A DNA stretch of 64,000 nucleotides from Chitinophaga caseinilytica (GCF_038396765.1 NZ_CP150096.1:5811001-5875000); one strand, 5' to 3'. Numbered from the stretch's first letter, positions 1 to 10,151 are shown. Translations and numbers: made by a program. Notes: generated by a model not told the origin, from the letters alone.

Positions 1-1
1 G

Positions 2-1342
2 GTTTCCGTTCCCTTGTCGAACACCGGCGAATTTCGCATTACATTGCCGGCAGACAGCATCCGGTTCGCTACCCTGATTTACCGCCGGACGCATTACACA
101 TTGCTCCTCGAACCAGGCGGGAATCTCGAAGTGGAATTTGATGAAAACGCAAATGGTATCCGGTTTACGGGTGGAAGCGCGGCGGATGTTTGCCGGTTGA
201 TGCAGGATATTGGCATGGATAAAATCCCGTTTTTCTGGGAGAACGATTCGCTGGGGGCGCTTCCGGCCGCGGAGGTCCGGACAGCCGTGATGGCGCCCTG
301 GTTCGGGGAATTCGCACATCAAGCCCAAACCATCCGATCGTCGTCCATATCCAAAAGTTTACAAAATATCCTCATTGCCGAAAACTTTTACCGTCATTTC
401 AACTACCTCAACGATTTCATCACCACCAATATTCCTGACAGAAAAACCGTGAATGAATTGATCGCTACCTTGTACGATACCATTCCCATCACGCCGAAAT
501 CCCCGCATCCCGGTCCGCAATACTGGACATTTACCGACAAATACATCCGCAACCTCGAAATCCGGGCGTTCATCCGGGTAAAAGCGGAGAACATCCCCGC
601 TTCGGCTCCCATCCCCTGGTTCGGCATTTCGCTCGACAGCGCCAACGTGATCGTCAACCGGTACGGAAAGCCGTACTGGCGCTGGATCGGCACTATGCAC
701 AACTTCCCGGCGGATGTGGCCGAATCCTATAACTGGCAACAAATCCAGAACCAGTTTTCCGACCGCGATGTTTCACAGGCCTTGCCACTTGCGGAAGCTT
801 TCCGCCAACGTTTCCCGAAAAGCCGGTTCCTTCCGGCCCTCAAAAAAATGGAAACCGCGCTGCGCGATTCGCTTGCCGTCAACCGCAAAAACAAAAACAT
901 CTCGATCGTTGAAGATTATGAACAGGTGCAGTCGATTTACGATGTCGTGAAAAAGTTGAATGGGAAAGTGGTGTACCTGGACATGTGGGGCACCTGGTGC
1001 GGCCCCTGCAAAGAGGAAATCCGCCACCTGCCTGCGCTTCGCGCATCGCTCGCGGGAAAGGACGTCGTATTTCTTTTCCTGGACGTGGATGACGATAACA
1101 AGGATGCGTCCTGGAAGGATTTCATCCGTGCCAACGGGATGGAAGGCCTCCACCTGCGGATGTCGCGCAAAACGGTTGCGCCCATCTGGAAAGAAATCCT
1201 GGCTAACCATCCCGACAAGTCGGAAAGCTACCCGCAATATTTCCTGTTCGACAAATCCGGCAAACTCGCCATAGCCAAAGCCCTCCGCCCGAGCGACGGC
1301 CCCGCGCTTACGCAGCAGATCGAATCGCTGCTCATGCCGTAA
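2..1342 (+). CDS. TlpA-family thioredoxin-like protein, 5' partial
   Basis: The reading frame is open to the window edge; the first available start is a TTG at 14, so the true N-terminus (probably a signal peptide) lies outside. About 442 residues are visible. The first ~110 residues are beta-rich and resemble the N-terminal domain of Bacteroidota thioredoxin-like proteins (DUF4369-like), the middle is helical, and the C-terminal ~130 residues form a thioredoxin fold with the active-site motif WCGPC (Cys about 329 and 332) followed by KEE. The family acts in the periplasm as disulfide reductase or in thiol redox homeostasis. The substrate is unknown. It is convergent with the minus-strand lipoprotein gene at 1406. 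Fold assignment is firm; exact role is not. Confidence 0.85.
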   Translation, partial: VSVPLSNTGEFRITLPADSIRFATLIYRRTHYTLLLEPGGNLEVEFDENANGIRFTGGSAADVCRLMQDIGMDKIPFFWENDSLGALPAAEVRTAVMAPWFGEFAHQAQTIRSSSISKSLQNILIAENFYRHFNYLNDFITTNIPDRKTVNELIATLYDTIPITPKSPHPGPQYWTFTDKYIRNLEIRAFIRVKAENIPASAPIPWFGISLDSANVIVNRYGKPYWRWIGTMHNFPADVAESYNWQQIQNQFSDRDVSQALPLAEAFRQRFPKSRFLPALKKMETALRDSLAVNRKNKNISIVEDYEQVQSIYDVVKKLNGKVVYLDMWGTWCGPCKEEIRHLPALRASLAGKDVVFLFLDVDDDNKDASWKDFIRANGMEGLHLRMSRKTVAPIWKEILANHPDKSESYPQYFLFDKSGKLAIAKALRPSDGPALTQQIESLLMP

Positions 1343-1375
1343 AAAAATCACCCGGTTCCTTGCGGGCCGGGTGAT
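1341..1375 (-). terminator. Rho-independent terminator for the 1406-1921 gene
   Basis: A perfect 9-bp stem (ATCACCCGG at 1347-1355 with CCGGGTGAT at 1367-1375) is followed on the minus strand by seven T residues (A-run at 1341-1347 on the plus strand). It lies 30 bp past the stop of the minus-strand lipoprotein gene and ends the minus-strand gene run that begins near 3971. It lacks a T-run on the plus strand, so it is mainly a minus-strand terminator. Confidence 0.75.
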
Positions 1376-1405
1376 GAGTTATCTCCAGAATAAGTTACTT
1401 ATAAA

Positions 1406-1921
1406 TCAGTATTTAATGATGGAAGTGATATGGATGCCTTCGAAACAATCATCCATGCATCCGTTCGGCACGAAACCGGCGGTAGAAAGCATGCCGTTGT
1501 TCTTCGATTCGAAATACACTTTGGCATTATCCCGTTTCTTCAGCCAATCGTTTTTGGCTTTTGAGTAGACTTCGTCCATCGTAATGGCCGCTGCGCCTGC
1601 CGTGTGGGAGCCGATGGCATTTGCGTCCTCCGTCCATTCGCTGGTGATAACGGTCTGACCGGCGCCTTCTATTTTATAGCTGGAATATTTCCGTTCGGTG
1701 ATTTTTCCGCCGACAACGGTGATCGTAGTATTGGCCCCGAAATTGAAAACGCTGCCCTGGCTAACTGTGTATTGGTATTTGTTAGCGGATTTCGATTTAA
1801 AATCGGCCCAGGCATCGTAGCTGCGCTCATACTCACTTTTGAATTCCATATTGCTTTTGCGGCAGGACGTCGCCAGTGTAACCAGGCACAGTAACAACAA
1901 TGTGTAGATGTTATATTTCAT
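1406..1921 (-). CDS. DUF6174-like lipoprotein
   Basis: A 171-residue protein starting at the ATG at 1921; an upstream in-frame start at 1957 would precede the signal peptide and is less likely. Residues 1-20 form a lipoprotein signal ending in a lipobox-like LATSC. The mature part (SYDAWADFKSKSANKYQYTVSQ) resembles the DUF6174 family of small secreted proteins, with a conserved pattern of tyrosines and a central beta-hairpin. A C-terminal GCMDDCFEG contains two cysteines that may form a disulfide. It is the last gene of a minus-strand run with the membrane proteins upstream and is followed by a strong terminator. Function is unknown. Confidence 0.7.
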   Translation of the reverse strand: MKYNIYTLLLLCLVTLATSCRKSNMEFKSEYERSYDAWADFKSKSANKYQYTVSQGSVFNFGANTTITVVGGKITERKYSSYKIEGAGQTVITSEWTEDANAIGSHTAGAAAITMDEVYSKAKNDWLKKRDNAKVYFESKNNGMLSTAGFVPNGCMDDCFEGIHITSIIKY

Positions 1922-1960
1922 AAAGGGAATTTTGTGTGAAACGGCCTCGTCGGCCATTTG

Positions 1961-2356
1961 TTACACTTCATCGGCATTTTTCCCGATATGGCGCCCTTCC
2001 AGCCACGCGAGCCCTCCAACAATAATTACCTGCAAAACCAGGAACGCTTTCCCGAAAAGCGTTGCACCACTGCTATAATACAGCAGCATACCGATGCTCA
2101 CCACCGTCCATGCCCAATTGGCGACTACGAGCCACCTTACAGCGCGTGCGCGGACCGGTTTCATGAGCACCAGGCTCGCGGCCAGCAGGGCATATAGGCC
2201 CGTAACCGCCGCTATCAGCAACACCAACCGTTCCGGAAGCCCTAAGAACCGGCTCCACCAACCATAAAGCGCCAGGCCGGCGATGCCGGTTGTGCCACCG
2301 ATAAAGGCGTCTGCCAGTAATATTTTTCGCAACCGCGGAATGTCCAGTAATTTCAT
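1961..2356 (-). CDS. Small four-helix membrane protein
   Basis: A 131-residue protein with four hydrophobic stretches (about residues 15-32, 42-64, 74-94 and 100-118) separated by short charged loops, typical of a small integral inner-membrane protein. The N-terminus is basic (RLRK), suggesting it stays in the cytoplasm. No catalytic motif is visible and I do not recognise a named family with certainty. It sits 22 bp downstream of the DUF4184-like gene and 39 bp upstream of the lipoprotein gene, so co-transcription is likely. Confidence 0.6.
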   Translation of the reverse strand: MKLLDIPRLRKILLADAFIGGTTGIAGLALYGWWSRFLGLPERLVLLIAAVTGLYALLAASLVLMKPVRARAVRWLVVANWAWTVVSIGMLLYYSSGATLFGKAFLVLQVIIVGGLAWLEGRHIGKNADEV

Positions 2357-2378
2357 ATTATTGAGATGTCAGGCTAAT

Positions 2379-3107
2379 TCATTCCGGCATTCCGGCCGGG
2401 GACTTCCATCGCAACGCTAGCGGCGCCAGCACCAATGCCACCAGGAACGCTGCAATCACCGTTACGATGAGGTTGCCGTATGCGGCAGACTGCCCGCCCG
2501 CCAGTAGCCTCGCCGTCACAACGATTCCCGTCCAGCCCAGTACCAATACCCAGTACCGCGGATTCACCGGTTGTGCAGGGAGACCATCTGCCGGGAGTTT
2601 CATCACCACCCACCCGATCGCCACGGCCCCGGCCAGGCTACTTCCATGTTGCAGCATTTTATATATCGGGATGTTGTGCCCCGCTATATCCCATTCACCG
2701 GAAAACACCGGCCACGCCTGCACGAAAAACCCGTGCGCATGCGTACATCCGTCCCACAACACATGCGAAGCTGCGCCAATCAACACGGAAACACAAACCA
2801 CCGGCCAGTTTTCCGCGAAGTACTTCCGCCATGGATATTGCGCCATAGGCCGGAACCGCGCCTGCAAAAACCCCGGTAAATTGTTCACCAGCGCCGGCTT
2901 CACCAATTCATGAAACAAAAAAGCGATCACCAGCCCCAACGGCATACAAAAAAGCAACAATCCCCACAACGTATGGCTATACTCACTCTGCACCTTCATC
3001 CGCAGGAAATACTCGAAATCCGGCGCCATACTGCCCACAATGAGCCCCGTGGCGGAGGCAAGTCTTCGCGGCAATACGATTGCCGGGTGTGAAAAGGTAA
3101 AGGGCAT
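2379..3107 (-). CDS. DUF4184-family membrane protein
   Basis: A 242-residue integral membrane protein. It opens with MPFTFSHPA and has GSMAPDFEYF near residue 30 and SHVLWDGCTHAHG near residue 110, the His/Asp-rich pattern of the DUF4184 family (distantly like YdjM/LrgB-type metal-dependent membrane hydrolases such as PlsC-unrelated phosphatases; the reaction is not known). Six or seven hydrophobic segments follow. The start is 9 bp after the stop of the upstream reductase gene, suggesting one transcript. The family call is based on the conserved SHP, PDxEYF and HxxWDxxTH motifs; the biochemical role is unassigned. Confidence 0.75.
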   Translation of the reverse strand: MPFTFSHPAIVLPRRLASATGLIVGSMAPDFEYFLRMKVQSEYSHTLWGLLLFCMPLGLVIAFLFHELVKPALVNNLPGFLQARFRPMAQYPWRKYFAENWPVVCVSVLIGAASHVLWDGCTHAHGFFVQAWPVFSGEWDIAGHNIPIYKMLQHGSSLAGAVAIGWVVMKLPADGLPAQPVNPRYWVLVLGWTGIVVTARLLAGGQSAAYGNLIVTVIAAFLVALVLAPLALRWKSPAGMPE

Positions 3108-3116
3108 AAAAAGGAT

Positions 3117-3971
3117 TTATCGAACCACATCTTTAGCAATCACGTTCCAGTCGTTCCCGCCCAAACCTTTCGCGATCCACTCGTCCATCAGCGCAGCGAT
3201 GGCCGGCATGATCGCCAGGTGGCCGCCTTGCTGCTGCACGGTATCGATGAAGATCTGTGTGTCCTTACGCGCCATGGCCAGCTCCCAGGAAGGTTTGGAA
3301 TAATCGCCGCCGCTCATCCGCCGGATGCGGGCGGGCAGCATTTGCGCAGGGTTCCAGATTTCGAAGAGATTGCCCACATCGCGTGTGTTCTGGCCGAGCG
3401 CGCCCGCCAGTGCGAACGTGTCCCGCAAACCGGCCGTGAATGCCACCAGGAAGCAGTTCCCGATCAGTTTCATGGCAGCGGCCTTCCCCTCTTCGGGACC
3501 GAGGTCCACCAGTTGCCCGGTCATTTTTTCCAGCAGCGGGCTCACTTTTTCCACCGCCGCGCGATTCCCGGAAACGAGCATATAGCCGCTGCCTTCGCGG
3601 GCGTTGGCCGGGCCCATGAACACGGGCGCGTGGATGTAGGTGAAACCCTTCTCTTTCCAGGCTGCCGTTCTGGCGATGGCGCCTTCTTTTGTAGTAGTGG
3701 TATGATCGATGATGACGGTTCCGGGTTGCAGACCGGTTTCCGCGGCAGCCAGCACTTCGTCCACACTCTGATCGTCTTTGAGCGTAATATGTACGAATGC
3801 CGCTCCCTGCACGGCGCGCGCCGGTGTGGCAAAGACTTCCGCGCCCAGGGGCTCCAGTGCCGCAGCCTTTTCGGGGCTGCGGTTCCAAACCCTCACTTTG
3901 TCTCCTTTTTCGAGCATCGCCGTAACGAAATTCGATCCCAGCAAGCCCATTCCTAAAAATGCTTTCACCAT
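3117..3971 (-). CDS. NAD(P)-dependent oxidoreductase, beta-hydroxyacid dehydrogenase family
   Basis: A 284-residue cytosolic protein of the 3-hydroxyisobutyrate dehydrogenase/6-phosphogluconate dehydrogenase superfamily. The N-terminal Rossmann motif is FLGMGLLGSNF followed by VRVWNRSPEKA, the usual arginine-containing loop suggesting NADP. DHTTTT near residue 100 and GEEGKAAAMKLIGNCF near residue 170 (with the catalytic lysine in the MK-LIGN element) are the signature regions. Substrate could be a short hydroxy acid or succinic semialdehyde-like compound. A candidate -7 box (TAACTTTA, 3990-3997) lies just after the terminator of the DUF1080 gene, so it may head its own transcript with the genes down to 1406. 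Confidence 0.88.
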   Translation of the reverse strand: MVKAFLGMGLLGSNFVTAMLEKGDKVRVWNRSPEKAAALEPLGAEVFATPARAVQGAAFVHITLKDDQSVDEVLAAAETGLQPGTVIIDHTTTTKEGAIARTAAWKEKGFTYIHAPVFMGPANAREGSGYMLVSGNRAAVEKVSPLLEKMTGQLVDLGPEEGKAAAMKLIGNCFLVAFTAGLRDTFALAGALGQNTRDVGNLFEIWNPAQMLPARIRRMSGGDYSKPSWELAMARKDTQIFIDTVQQQGGHLAIMPAIAALMDEWIAKGLGGNDWNVIAKDVVR

Positions 3972-4012
3972 GTCTTTCCGATTTTTAATTAAAGTTAAGG
4001 AATGCCGCGCGT

Positions 4013-4040
4013 AAAAAAGGCCGCCCGGTGAAGGCGGCCT
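4013..4040 (-). terminator. Rho-independent terminator after the DUF1080 gene
   Basis: An 8-bp GC-rich stem (AGGCCGCC at 4018-4025 with GGCGGCCT at 4033-4040, loop of 7) followed on the minus strand by six T residues. It starts 7 bp beyond the stop codon of the DUF1080 lipoprotein gene and separates that unit from the reductase gene downstream. Confidence 0.8.
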
Positions 4041-4046
4041 ATATCG

Positions 4047-4802
4047 TTATTGTTTCAGCAAAATATCGCGGAACTCCACTTTCATGGGCGGCCCCACATG
4101 CACTTGCAGGCCCAGCCAGCCTTTCAGCTTCCGGTTCGCGGTATCCTCGTCCGTCACTTCGCTCAGGAGTGTGCCGTTTACGAAATGCTGCAATTTGTTG
4201 CCTTTTGCCACCACACGGTATTCATTCCATTCATTCGGCTTGTAGACGGATTTGAGGGATGCGTCGTCGCCAAGGGTTCCGGTTACCTGCACGGGCGCCC
4301 AGGCGTTGTTCCTGATCCCGGCTTTCAGCGCAATGTCAGCAGCGGGAACGGTTACACGCTGGCCGCGATACGCAAGTGTGGTACGGGCGTATTCGTCGTA
4401 ATTCTGTCCCAGGTACGCCCGCGCAGCATCGATGTCTGCCTGGTATCCGCGCAGGGTATGCGGCTCGTCTGGCACCACATCGCTGCGATAGTTGATGCCG
4501 CTGTTCCCGTCCGCTGTAATGCGGAACTGCGTCTTCAGTTCAAAATCCGCCGGCTGCCCGCCTTTCCAGATAATAAACGTATTGCGTGAAAGCGGCTTTT
4601 CCGGCGTGATCTCTCCCGTCAAAATGCCGTTTTCCACCCGCCAGTGTGCTGTATCGCCATCCCAGCCTTCGAGGTTTTTGCCATTGAAGATGGATGCGAA
4701 CCCGCTGCCTTCCGCCGCTTCCGATGCAGGCGCGTTGCCGCCGCAATGCATGAACAGTAGCGCGATTGCGGCGATGGATATGCTTTTCGGATTGACTTTC
4801 AT
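4047..4802 (-). CDS. DUF1080 (3-keto-disaccharide hydrolase-type) lipoprotein
   Basis: A ~251-residue secreted lipoprotein: signal segment with lipobox LFMHC near residue 18, then a jelly-roll DUF1080 domain with the landmark FNGKNLEGWDG near residue 45 and YRSDVVPDE, GYQADID further on. DUF1080 proteins are concanavalin-like; members act on 3-keto-glycosides or bind glycans. The ATG at 4802 was chosen because an AGG-containing stretch precedes it; an in-frame ATG at 4811 is the alternative. It begins 8-17 bp after the large cytochrome gene, the usual pairing of DUF1080 and PVC-type cytochrome lipoproteins in Bacteroidota, suggesting joint periplasmic sugar oxidation and hydrolysis. Confidence 0.85.
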   Translation of the reverse strand: MKVNPKSISIAAIALLFMHCGGNAPASEAAEGSGFASIFNGKNLEGWDGDTAHWRVENGILTGEITPEKPLSRNTFIIWKGGQPADFELKTQFRITADGNSGINYRSDVVPDEPHTLRGYQADIDAARAYLGQNYDEYARTTLAYRGQRVTVPAADIALKAGIRNNAWAPVQVTGTLGDDASLKSVYKPNEWNEYRVVAKGNKLQHFVNGTLLSEVTDEDTANRKLKGWLGLQVHVGPPMKVEFRDILLKQ

Positions 4803-4819
4803 TTGCCTCATTACACGGA

Positions 4820-7524
4820 TTATCGTACGGCTGCGCGTTTGCTGTTGGTAAAGATCGTGTCTTTCGGATTGCCGCCAGATTTCAGGTAAGCCATCAGGTC
4901 TACCAGCTCCTGCGGGCTCAACCGGTTGATCATGCCGGGCAACATGGGCGATACTTCAGACACACGTGTTTTCGACACGCTTTTCTTCGGCACTTTCCGG
5001 ATGTCTTGCGGCGAGAATGGGTTTTGTGAAACGAAATATTGATCGTCGTCCTCGTTCGTCAACCTGCCGATGACACTGCCTCCGTCTTTCAGATAAAAAA
5101 CGGTGGCGCCGTATTGATCGGAAATGGTTTTATTCGGATCGATGATCGATTCGAGGATGTCTTTATTGCTGAATCGGGTACCCAGCTGCGTGAGGTCCGG
5201 GCCGGCAACACCGCCCTGTCCTGCCAGGGTATGGCATTTCGAGCAAAGCGTAGCGGAGAACATCGCTTTCCCCTGTTCGAAATTGCTGGCCGAGAAACCA
5301 ATGCTGTCTACCATTTTCACGGCGTCGTCCACTTTCCAGTTGCGGCCCGGGCCCTTTGGCTGCACGCCCGAAGCCACGGAAAAGTTTCCGCCGGCTTTCA
5401 CGATCGAATCGCCCGAGATGTCATTCAACTGCGCGAATTGTTCTTTCGGCGCCAGCGCCAGCGCGTTTTTCCGGGCGTTGTTGATGTAGCCCACGAAACT
5501 GTTACCACCCTGGTACCCGAAAGCGCCCGCGTACCATTTAAAGTAAACCTGGCGCAGCGGGTCGGTCCAGCCGTTTTTCGCGCCGGAAAGCACCGTGGCG
5601 TAGAAGGTTTGCTGCGCGGGGGGCATTTTCGCCAGCATGCCCGCAATGGCCATGCCGTATTGCGGATTGCGCATGATGAGGTCTGAAGAAGACAGCAGGG
5701 ATTGGCCGGCCGAGGTATCGTCTTTCGCGGAAGCCATCAGCTCCACCGTGATGCGCACCGCATCCGGCGCACCGATGTGCACGAGCAGTTTGCTGAGCAA
5801 ACGGTTCATTTCGTTCGTCTTCGCCGGATAGAATGGCTGGAGCCACGCTGCCAGCATTACCTTCGACGCATCGTCGGGCATCCCCATCCGCGTGATCGTC
5901 ACTTCCGCCGCACGCACCGCATCTATCTGGCTTTCGGGCGATAACTTCCCGAAATCGATCGTGGCCAGTTTGTGCAGGAGGCTGTCGCGCAGCGAAGAAT
6001 CGCCCATCCGCGCCAGCGACAACGCCCCATGGATCAACGCCACGGGATCCGTCTCAGCGAACACTTTCCCCTGCCAATGTACCACTGGCTGATGTTCCAG
6101 CGCGATCCGGGCCGCATATCTCACGAACCGGTCGGGGTGTTTCAGTTGCGGCCAGGCGAAATCGACCGCCGCGGGATCAGGGCCATGGTGATATTTTTCG
6201 AGTTGCCGGCGCAGGGAATTTTCTTCCGTCAGCTTCGCCGGTTGCAGTTTATTGGAATAGTCGCCGGCGTTTTCGTGATACACGCGATACAAATCCGATT
6301 CCAGTTTGCGGCCGCCCGTGAGGAAATACAACGCTCCATCAGGCCCGATCACCCCGTCTGTCAAAGGCAGCGGTGATCCGGACAGGAACTCCTCGCCGGT
6401 AGCTTTATACGAACCGCCGTTGGGTTCCAGCTGAAGGGCATACACGATGCCGAAGCTCCAGTCGAACGCGAACATGGATTTCCGGTATTTCTCCGGGAAC
6501 CGAGCATTGCCGCCGTACACCAGGTTGGTGGGCGAGCCCTGCCCGATGTTGATCACTGGCGGCAGGTTGTCTGGGTAGGTGGGCGACCATTTCATGGTAC
6601 CCGTCCGCCAACCGAAATCGCTTCCACCGGTGGCATGGCAGATCCTTGTGGGACGGTACCAGGGCAGCCCGAAATCCCACTCCATATCTGAATCGTAAGT
6701 GAACAGATCGCCGGCGTCGTTGAACGCAATGTCGAACGGATTGCGGTAGCCGGCGCTGACCAGTTCCCAGTGTTTGCCTTCCGGATCGATTTTGGCGATC
6801 CATCCGCCGGGGGCTTTATGTTCACCGCATGCCCGTTGGGGTCTACCATCCGGGGGATCAGGTTATCTTCCTGCCAATTGCTGGGCAGCATGTACGCATC
6901 CATCTCCGGACATTTGGTGTGGTTGCCGGCGATGAGGTAAATGGATTGCCCGTCGGGCGAAAGGATGATGCTGTGCGGCCCGTGCTCGCCGGAACCTTCC
7001 ATGGCTTTGAGCAGGGTAACTTTATCGAACTGGTCGTCGTTGTCCGTGTCCTGCAGCCGGTACAGACCGCTCCCCTTATCGAATTGGTCGTTGGCCGAAT
7101 GGTTCACCATCACGTACAGGCTATTGAAAGCGTACAACAGCCCCTGCGCGAAGCCCATGGTCACTTTCGTGCGCACGGAATCGGTGCCGGGGATGGTGTC
7201 TTTACCGAAGCCCAGCGGCTCGATGCTCACTTGCTGCGTGCTGTCGGCCCCGATGGGCGGGAGTTTCAGCCGGTACAGGGCGCCGAATTGGTCAGACACG
7301 ATGAGGCGGCCCTTGTCATCGAAGGTCATAGCCACCCAGGAGCCGCGCCCGCTGTCCGACGGACTGAAAAGATGTTCGGCGATGAAACCGTCCGGCAATT
7401 TGAGTTTGTCCGTTTTCGGATCGGCCGGCCGCGCGGGCCGTTCGTTACAGGAAGATGCGCCGGCGAGGCAGGCAGCCAACACTACCGGCAAGCATTTCCA
7501 CAGGGAAATTCCAGGTATACGCAT
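4820..7524 (-). pseudogene. PVC-type heme-binding dehydrogenase lipoprotein, frameshifted
   Basis: Two adjacent frames form one ~900-residue protein. The first part (start ATG 7524, lipobox LAGASSC) is a beta-propeller dehydrogenase domain; the second continues through HEAT-like helices to a C-terminal cytochrome c domain with CSKCH and the downstream elements GPDLTQLG and LVDLMAYLKSGG, as in the PVC-type/TIGR02603 heme-binding family. The frame breaks at the G5 run 6809-6813 (C5 on the coding strand): upstream reads NGHAVNIK, downstream PGGWIAKIDPEGKHWEL; one added base joins them as NIK-(A/P)-PGGW, the expected family motif. Either a sequencing miscall or a recent inactivation. It pairs with the DUF1080 gene downstream and likely oxidises sugars in the periplasm. 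Confidence 0.82.
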
Positions 7525-7661
7525 GGTAATAAAAACTGTATGGTGGAACGCGAAACGTCTCCACAACGTGGTTGAATTTGGTTTCTACAATATAAGTAGC
7601 GCGAAATAAAATTTCAGCAGAATGTGACGGATAGCGCCGATTTCACACAAACAGTTATAAA

Positions 7662-10151
7662 TCAATCCGATGCATCATCTCCATCTTCCTTGTCCTTTTC
7701 CACTTCCGGCTCCCGCCTGATGTGCAGGTCGCGCTGAGGGAACGGGATAACGATCCCCTGTTCGCGGAAAGCCTTATGTATGGCGAAGATCAGCTCGCTT
7801 TTGGCGACCATCCCGGCACGCAGGTTCCCCGTCCAGAAATACAACTGTATCTCGATGGCGCTGTCCCCGAATTCAGACGCCCAGACTACGGGCTCGGGGA
7901 AAGCCAGGATGTTGTCGTTAGATTTCATGGCCTTCTTCAGGATGGATTCTACCAGCTCCAGGTCCGAATCGTAGGCCACGCCTACCATGAGGGTGTTGCG
8001 GCGCATGAGTTTCTGGATGTTCCAGTTCACCAGCTGATCGTTGAGCAGCTCGCCGTTGGGGATCACGAGGTGGGAACCCTCAAGCGTCTGGAGAAGACTG
8101 CTGCGGAAGCCGATGGATTTCACCGTGCCGGCTTTCCCTTTTACTTCCACGAGGTCGCCCACGTTGAGGGGTTTCTCGAACGCCAGGATCACGCCGCTCA
8201 CGAGGTTGTTCACGAGCGACTGCAACCCGAAACCGATCCCCACGCCCAGCGCGCCCAGTACGAACGTGGCCCTGTCTATGGGAATGCCCGCCACGGCGAA
8301 TGCCAGCAACAGACCCAGCACGAAAATGAAGATGCGGACCACCAGCAGCCAGCTTCCCAAACCGGCCGGACTTCCCGCATCCGCCGGATGCCCGGCCTTG
8401 TCTGACGCGAAAAACGACACGATTTTGGAAATGATGGACGCGAGTATAAGGATGGCAAAAAAGGCCAGTACACTGAAAAACGAGAACGTATATGCGCCAA
8501 CGGTACGTTGGTCGAACAGGAAATCTTCCAGCGGTTGTGTAACGAGGTTGAAAACGTAAAAAGTTCTGGCGAAAAGATAGAACCAGCCGATGACGAGAAA
8601 TACGTAGAAGAACCGCGGGGCCTTCCGCCCTACTGCGGCGAAGTTCACGAAGAACAGCTGGCGTTCCGGGGTCTGGTAAATATCAGACGCCAGCGTGAGC
8701 GCCTCGTTGATGAGGCGTACCGTCCACAAAAACATGATGGCGATCACGACGCTGATGAACCCACTCACCATCAAACCCTTCGCGAGATTGAAACGCCCGG
8801 TCAGGTTGGCGATGATGGATAATGCCTCCACGATCACCACGAACCAAATGAAATAAACGATCCATTGTTCGCGGAGCTCCGCGCGGCGCCCGCGGGCCAG
8901 GTACCAGCTTCCCACCAAAATCCCGCCGGCAGCCAATATGATCATGCACCAACGTTCCGGCCGTGATGCCTGCAACACGAAATTATCGGCGCAGGCCAGC
9001 AGGAACAGCAGCCAGATCATCCACCAAAACCGCATCCAGTAAGCCGTGATGAAACGCCGGAAAATAATCGTCAGACAGGTGGAAGCGATCACCCACAGCA
9101 GGCAGATGAACACCCACGGCGGATCGGGAAAAATGAACTGGAAGATGCAAACCACGATCATAACGGCCGACAATACAGGATAGCGCAACACGAGCTGCCC
9201 GTCGAAATCCTTCCGCAACAGCCCGTTGGTGGCCACTTTCCGGCGGAGGGTACGCAAAAATATGGTGCAGAATAACGTAAGAACGGCCAGGATGGCGAGC
9301 TTGCCAGGATTATTGCGGAAGTAAAACCAGAGGATCAGCCGGTTCTTTTCGAACGCCTGGTGCAGGATTTCGTTCATGGGCCTGGCGTGCAGCGGCGGCA
9401 CATTCAGGCCGCTTACTTCCTGCCGGAACGTTTGCTCCGACAAGTCCCTTTCATACCGCTCAATCTGTTCCAGCCCGGATTGCAGCTCATACACGGTCAA
9501 ATCCAGCTGATCCTTGATGTGCTGCACATTGTGCAGCGAACCGGCCAGGATACTGTCTATCGGCGAAACTTCCCTCGCCGCCACATACAACTTGCGGACC
9601 ACAGGCAGGAACTCCGCCGTATCCACCGGTATGGTGTACAGCTGCGGATTGCTGGCGATGGAATCGAAATTATGGCGGAAGCCCACGAGCTTTTTCCTGT
9701 AGGCGTCTACCTGCGCTTTCCGCGCGTTGGCGCGCTCCAGCAGCTCACGGATCAGTTTGTAGGAAGTGGTCAGGTTCCTTTCCGTCTGCAACGCGCCGGT
9801 ATTTTTGAAAACGCCGTCGCTGGCGATCTCGAAACGCTGGCGGATGGCGGACAGTTCCTTTTTGATGGCGTTGGTATCGAGACTGGCTTTCAGAAAATCG
9901 CGGGTATGACGGATGGTGCGCAGCAGCTCGTCGAGCAGGGCGTCCTGCATATTGGCGGAATCATGCTGCCGGTATTTGGCCGCATATTCGGCGGGCGCCG
10001 CTTCCAGCATCCTGCGCAAAGTTTGCGCTACGGAGTCGCTGACATGCCGCATCACCGAATCAGGATGCTGCCCGCGAACGGAGGAAGATGCCACGCAACA
10101 GAGCGCGCAAATGAGGAAACAACGGAAGTAACTGCTGAATAGCATTTTCAT
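7662..10151 (-). CDS. MscS-family mechanosensitive ion channel
   Basis: About 829 residues. The chosen ATG at 10151 gives a classic signal peptide (ends SVRGQ) and avoids overlap with the VOC gene; an upstream in-frame start at 10217 would overlap it. Residues ~25-280 form an alpha-helical, coiled-coil-rich periplasmic domain; about ten hydrophobic segments follow; the MscS pore helix is recognisable in FVLGALGVGIGFGLQSLVNNLVSG, followed by the beta-domain with LNVGDLVEVKGKAGTVKSIGFRSS and the VIPNGELL motif. The C-terminus is charged and cytosolic. This is a large MscK-like channel protecting against hypo-osmotic shock. It is last in a likely unit of hydrolase, AraC, VOC and channel genes. 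Confidence 0.92.
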   Translation of the reverse strand: MKMLFSSYFRCFLICALCCVASSSVRGQHPDSVMRHVSDSVAQTLRRMLEAAPAEYAAKYRQHDSANMQDALLDELLRTIRHTRDFLKASLDTNAIKKELSAIRQRFEIASDGVFKNTGALQTERNLTTSYKLIRELLERANARKAQVDAYRKKLVGFRHNFDSIASNPQLYTIPVDTAEFLPVVRKLYVAAREVSPIDSILAGSLHNVQHIKDQLDLTVYELQSGLEQIERYERDLSEQTFRQEVSGLNVPPLHARPMNEILHQAFEKNRLILWFYFRNNPGKLAILAVLTLFCTIFLRTLRRKVATNGLLRKDFDGQLVLRYPVLSAVMIVVCIFQFIFPDPPWVFICLLWVIASTCLTIIFRRFITAYWMRFWWMIWLLFLLACADNFVLQASRPERWCMIILAAGGILVGSWYLARGRRAELREQWIVYFIWFVVIVEALSIIANLTGRFNLAKGLMVSGFISVVIAIMFLWTVRLINEALTLASDIYQTPERQLFFVNFAAVGRKAPRFFYVFLVIGWFYLFARTFYVFNLVTQPLEDFLFDQRTVGAYTFSFFSVLAFFAILILASIISKIVSFFASDKAGHPADAGSPAGLGSWLLVVRIFIFVLGLLLAFAVAGIPIDRATFVLGALGVGIGFGLQSLVNNLVSGVILAFEKPLNVGDLVEVKGKAGTVKSIGFRSSLLQTLEGSHLVIPNGELLNDQLVNWNIQKLMRRNTLMVGVAYDSDLELVESILKKAMKSNDNILAFPEPVVWASEFGDSAIEIQLYFWTGNLRAGMVAKSELIFAIHKAFREQGIVIPFPQRDLHIRREPEVEKDKEDGDDASD

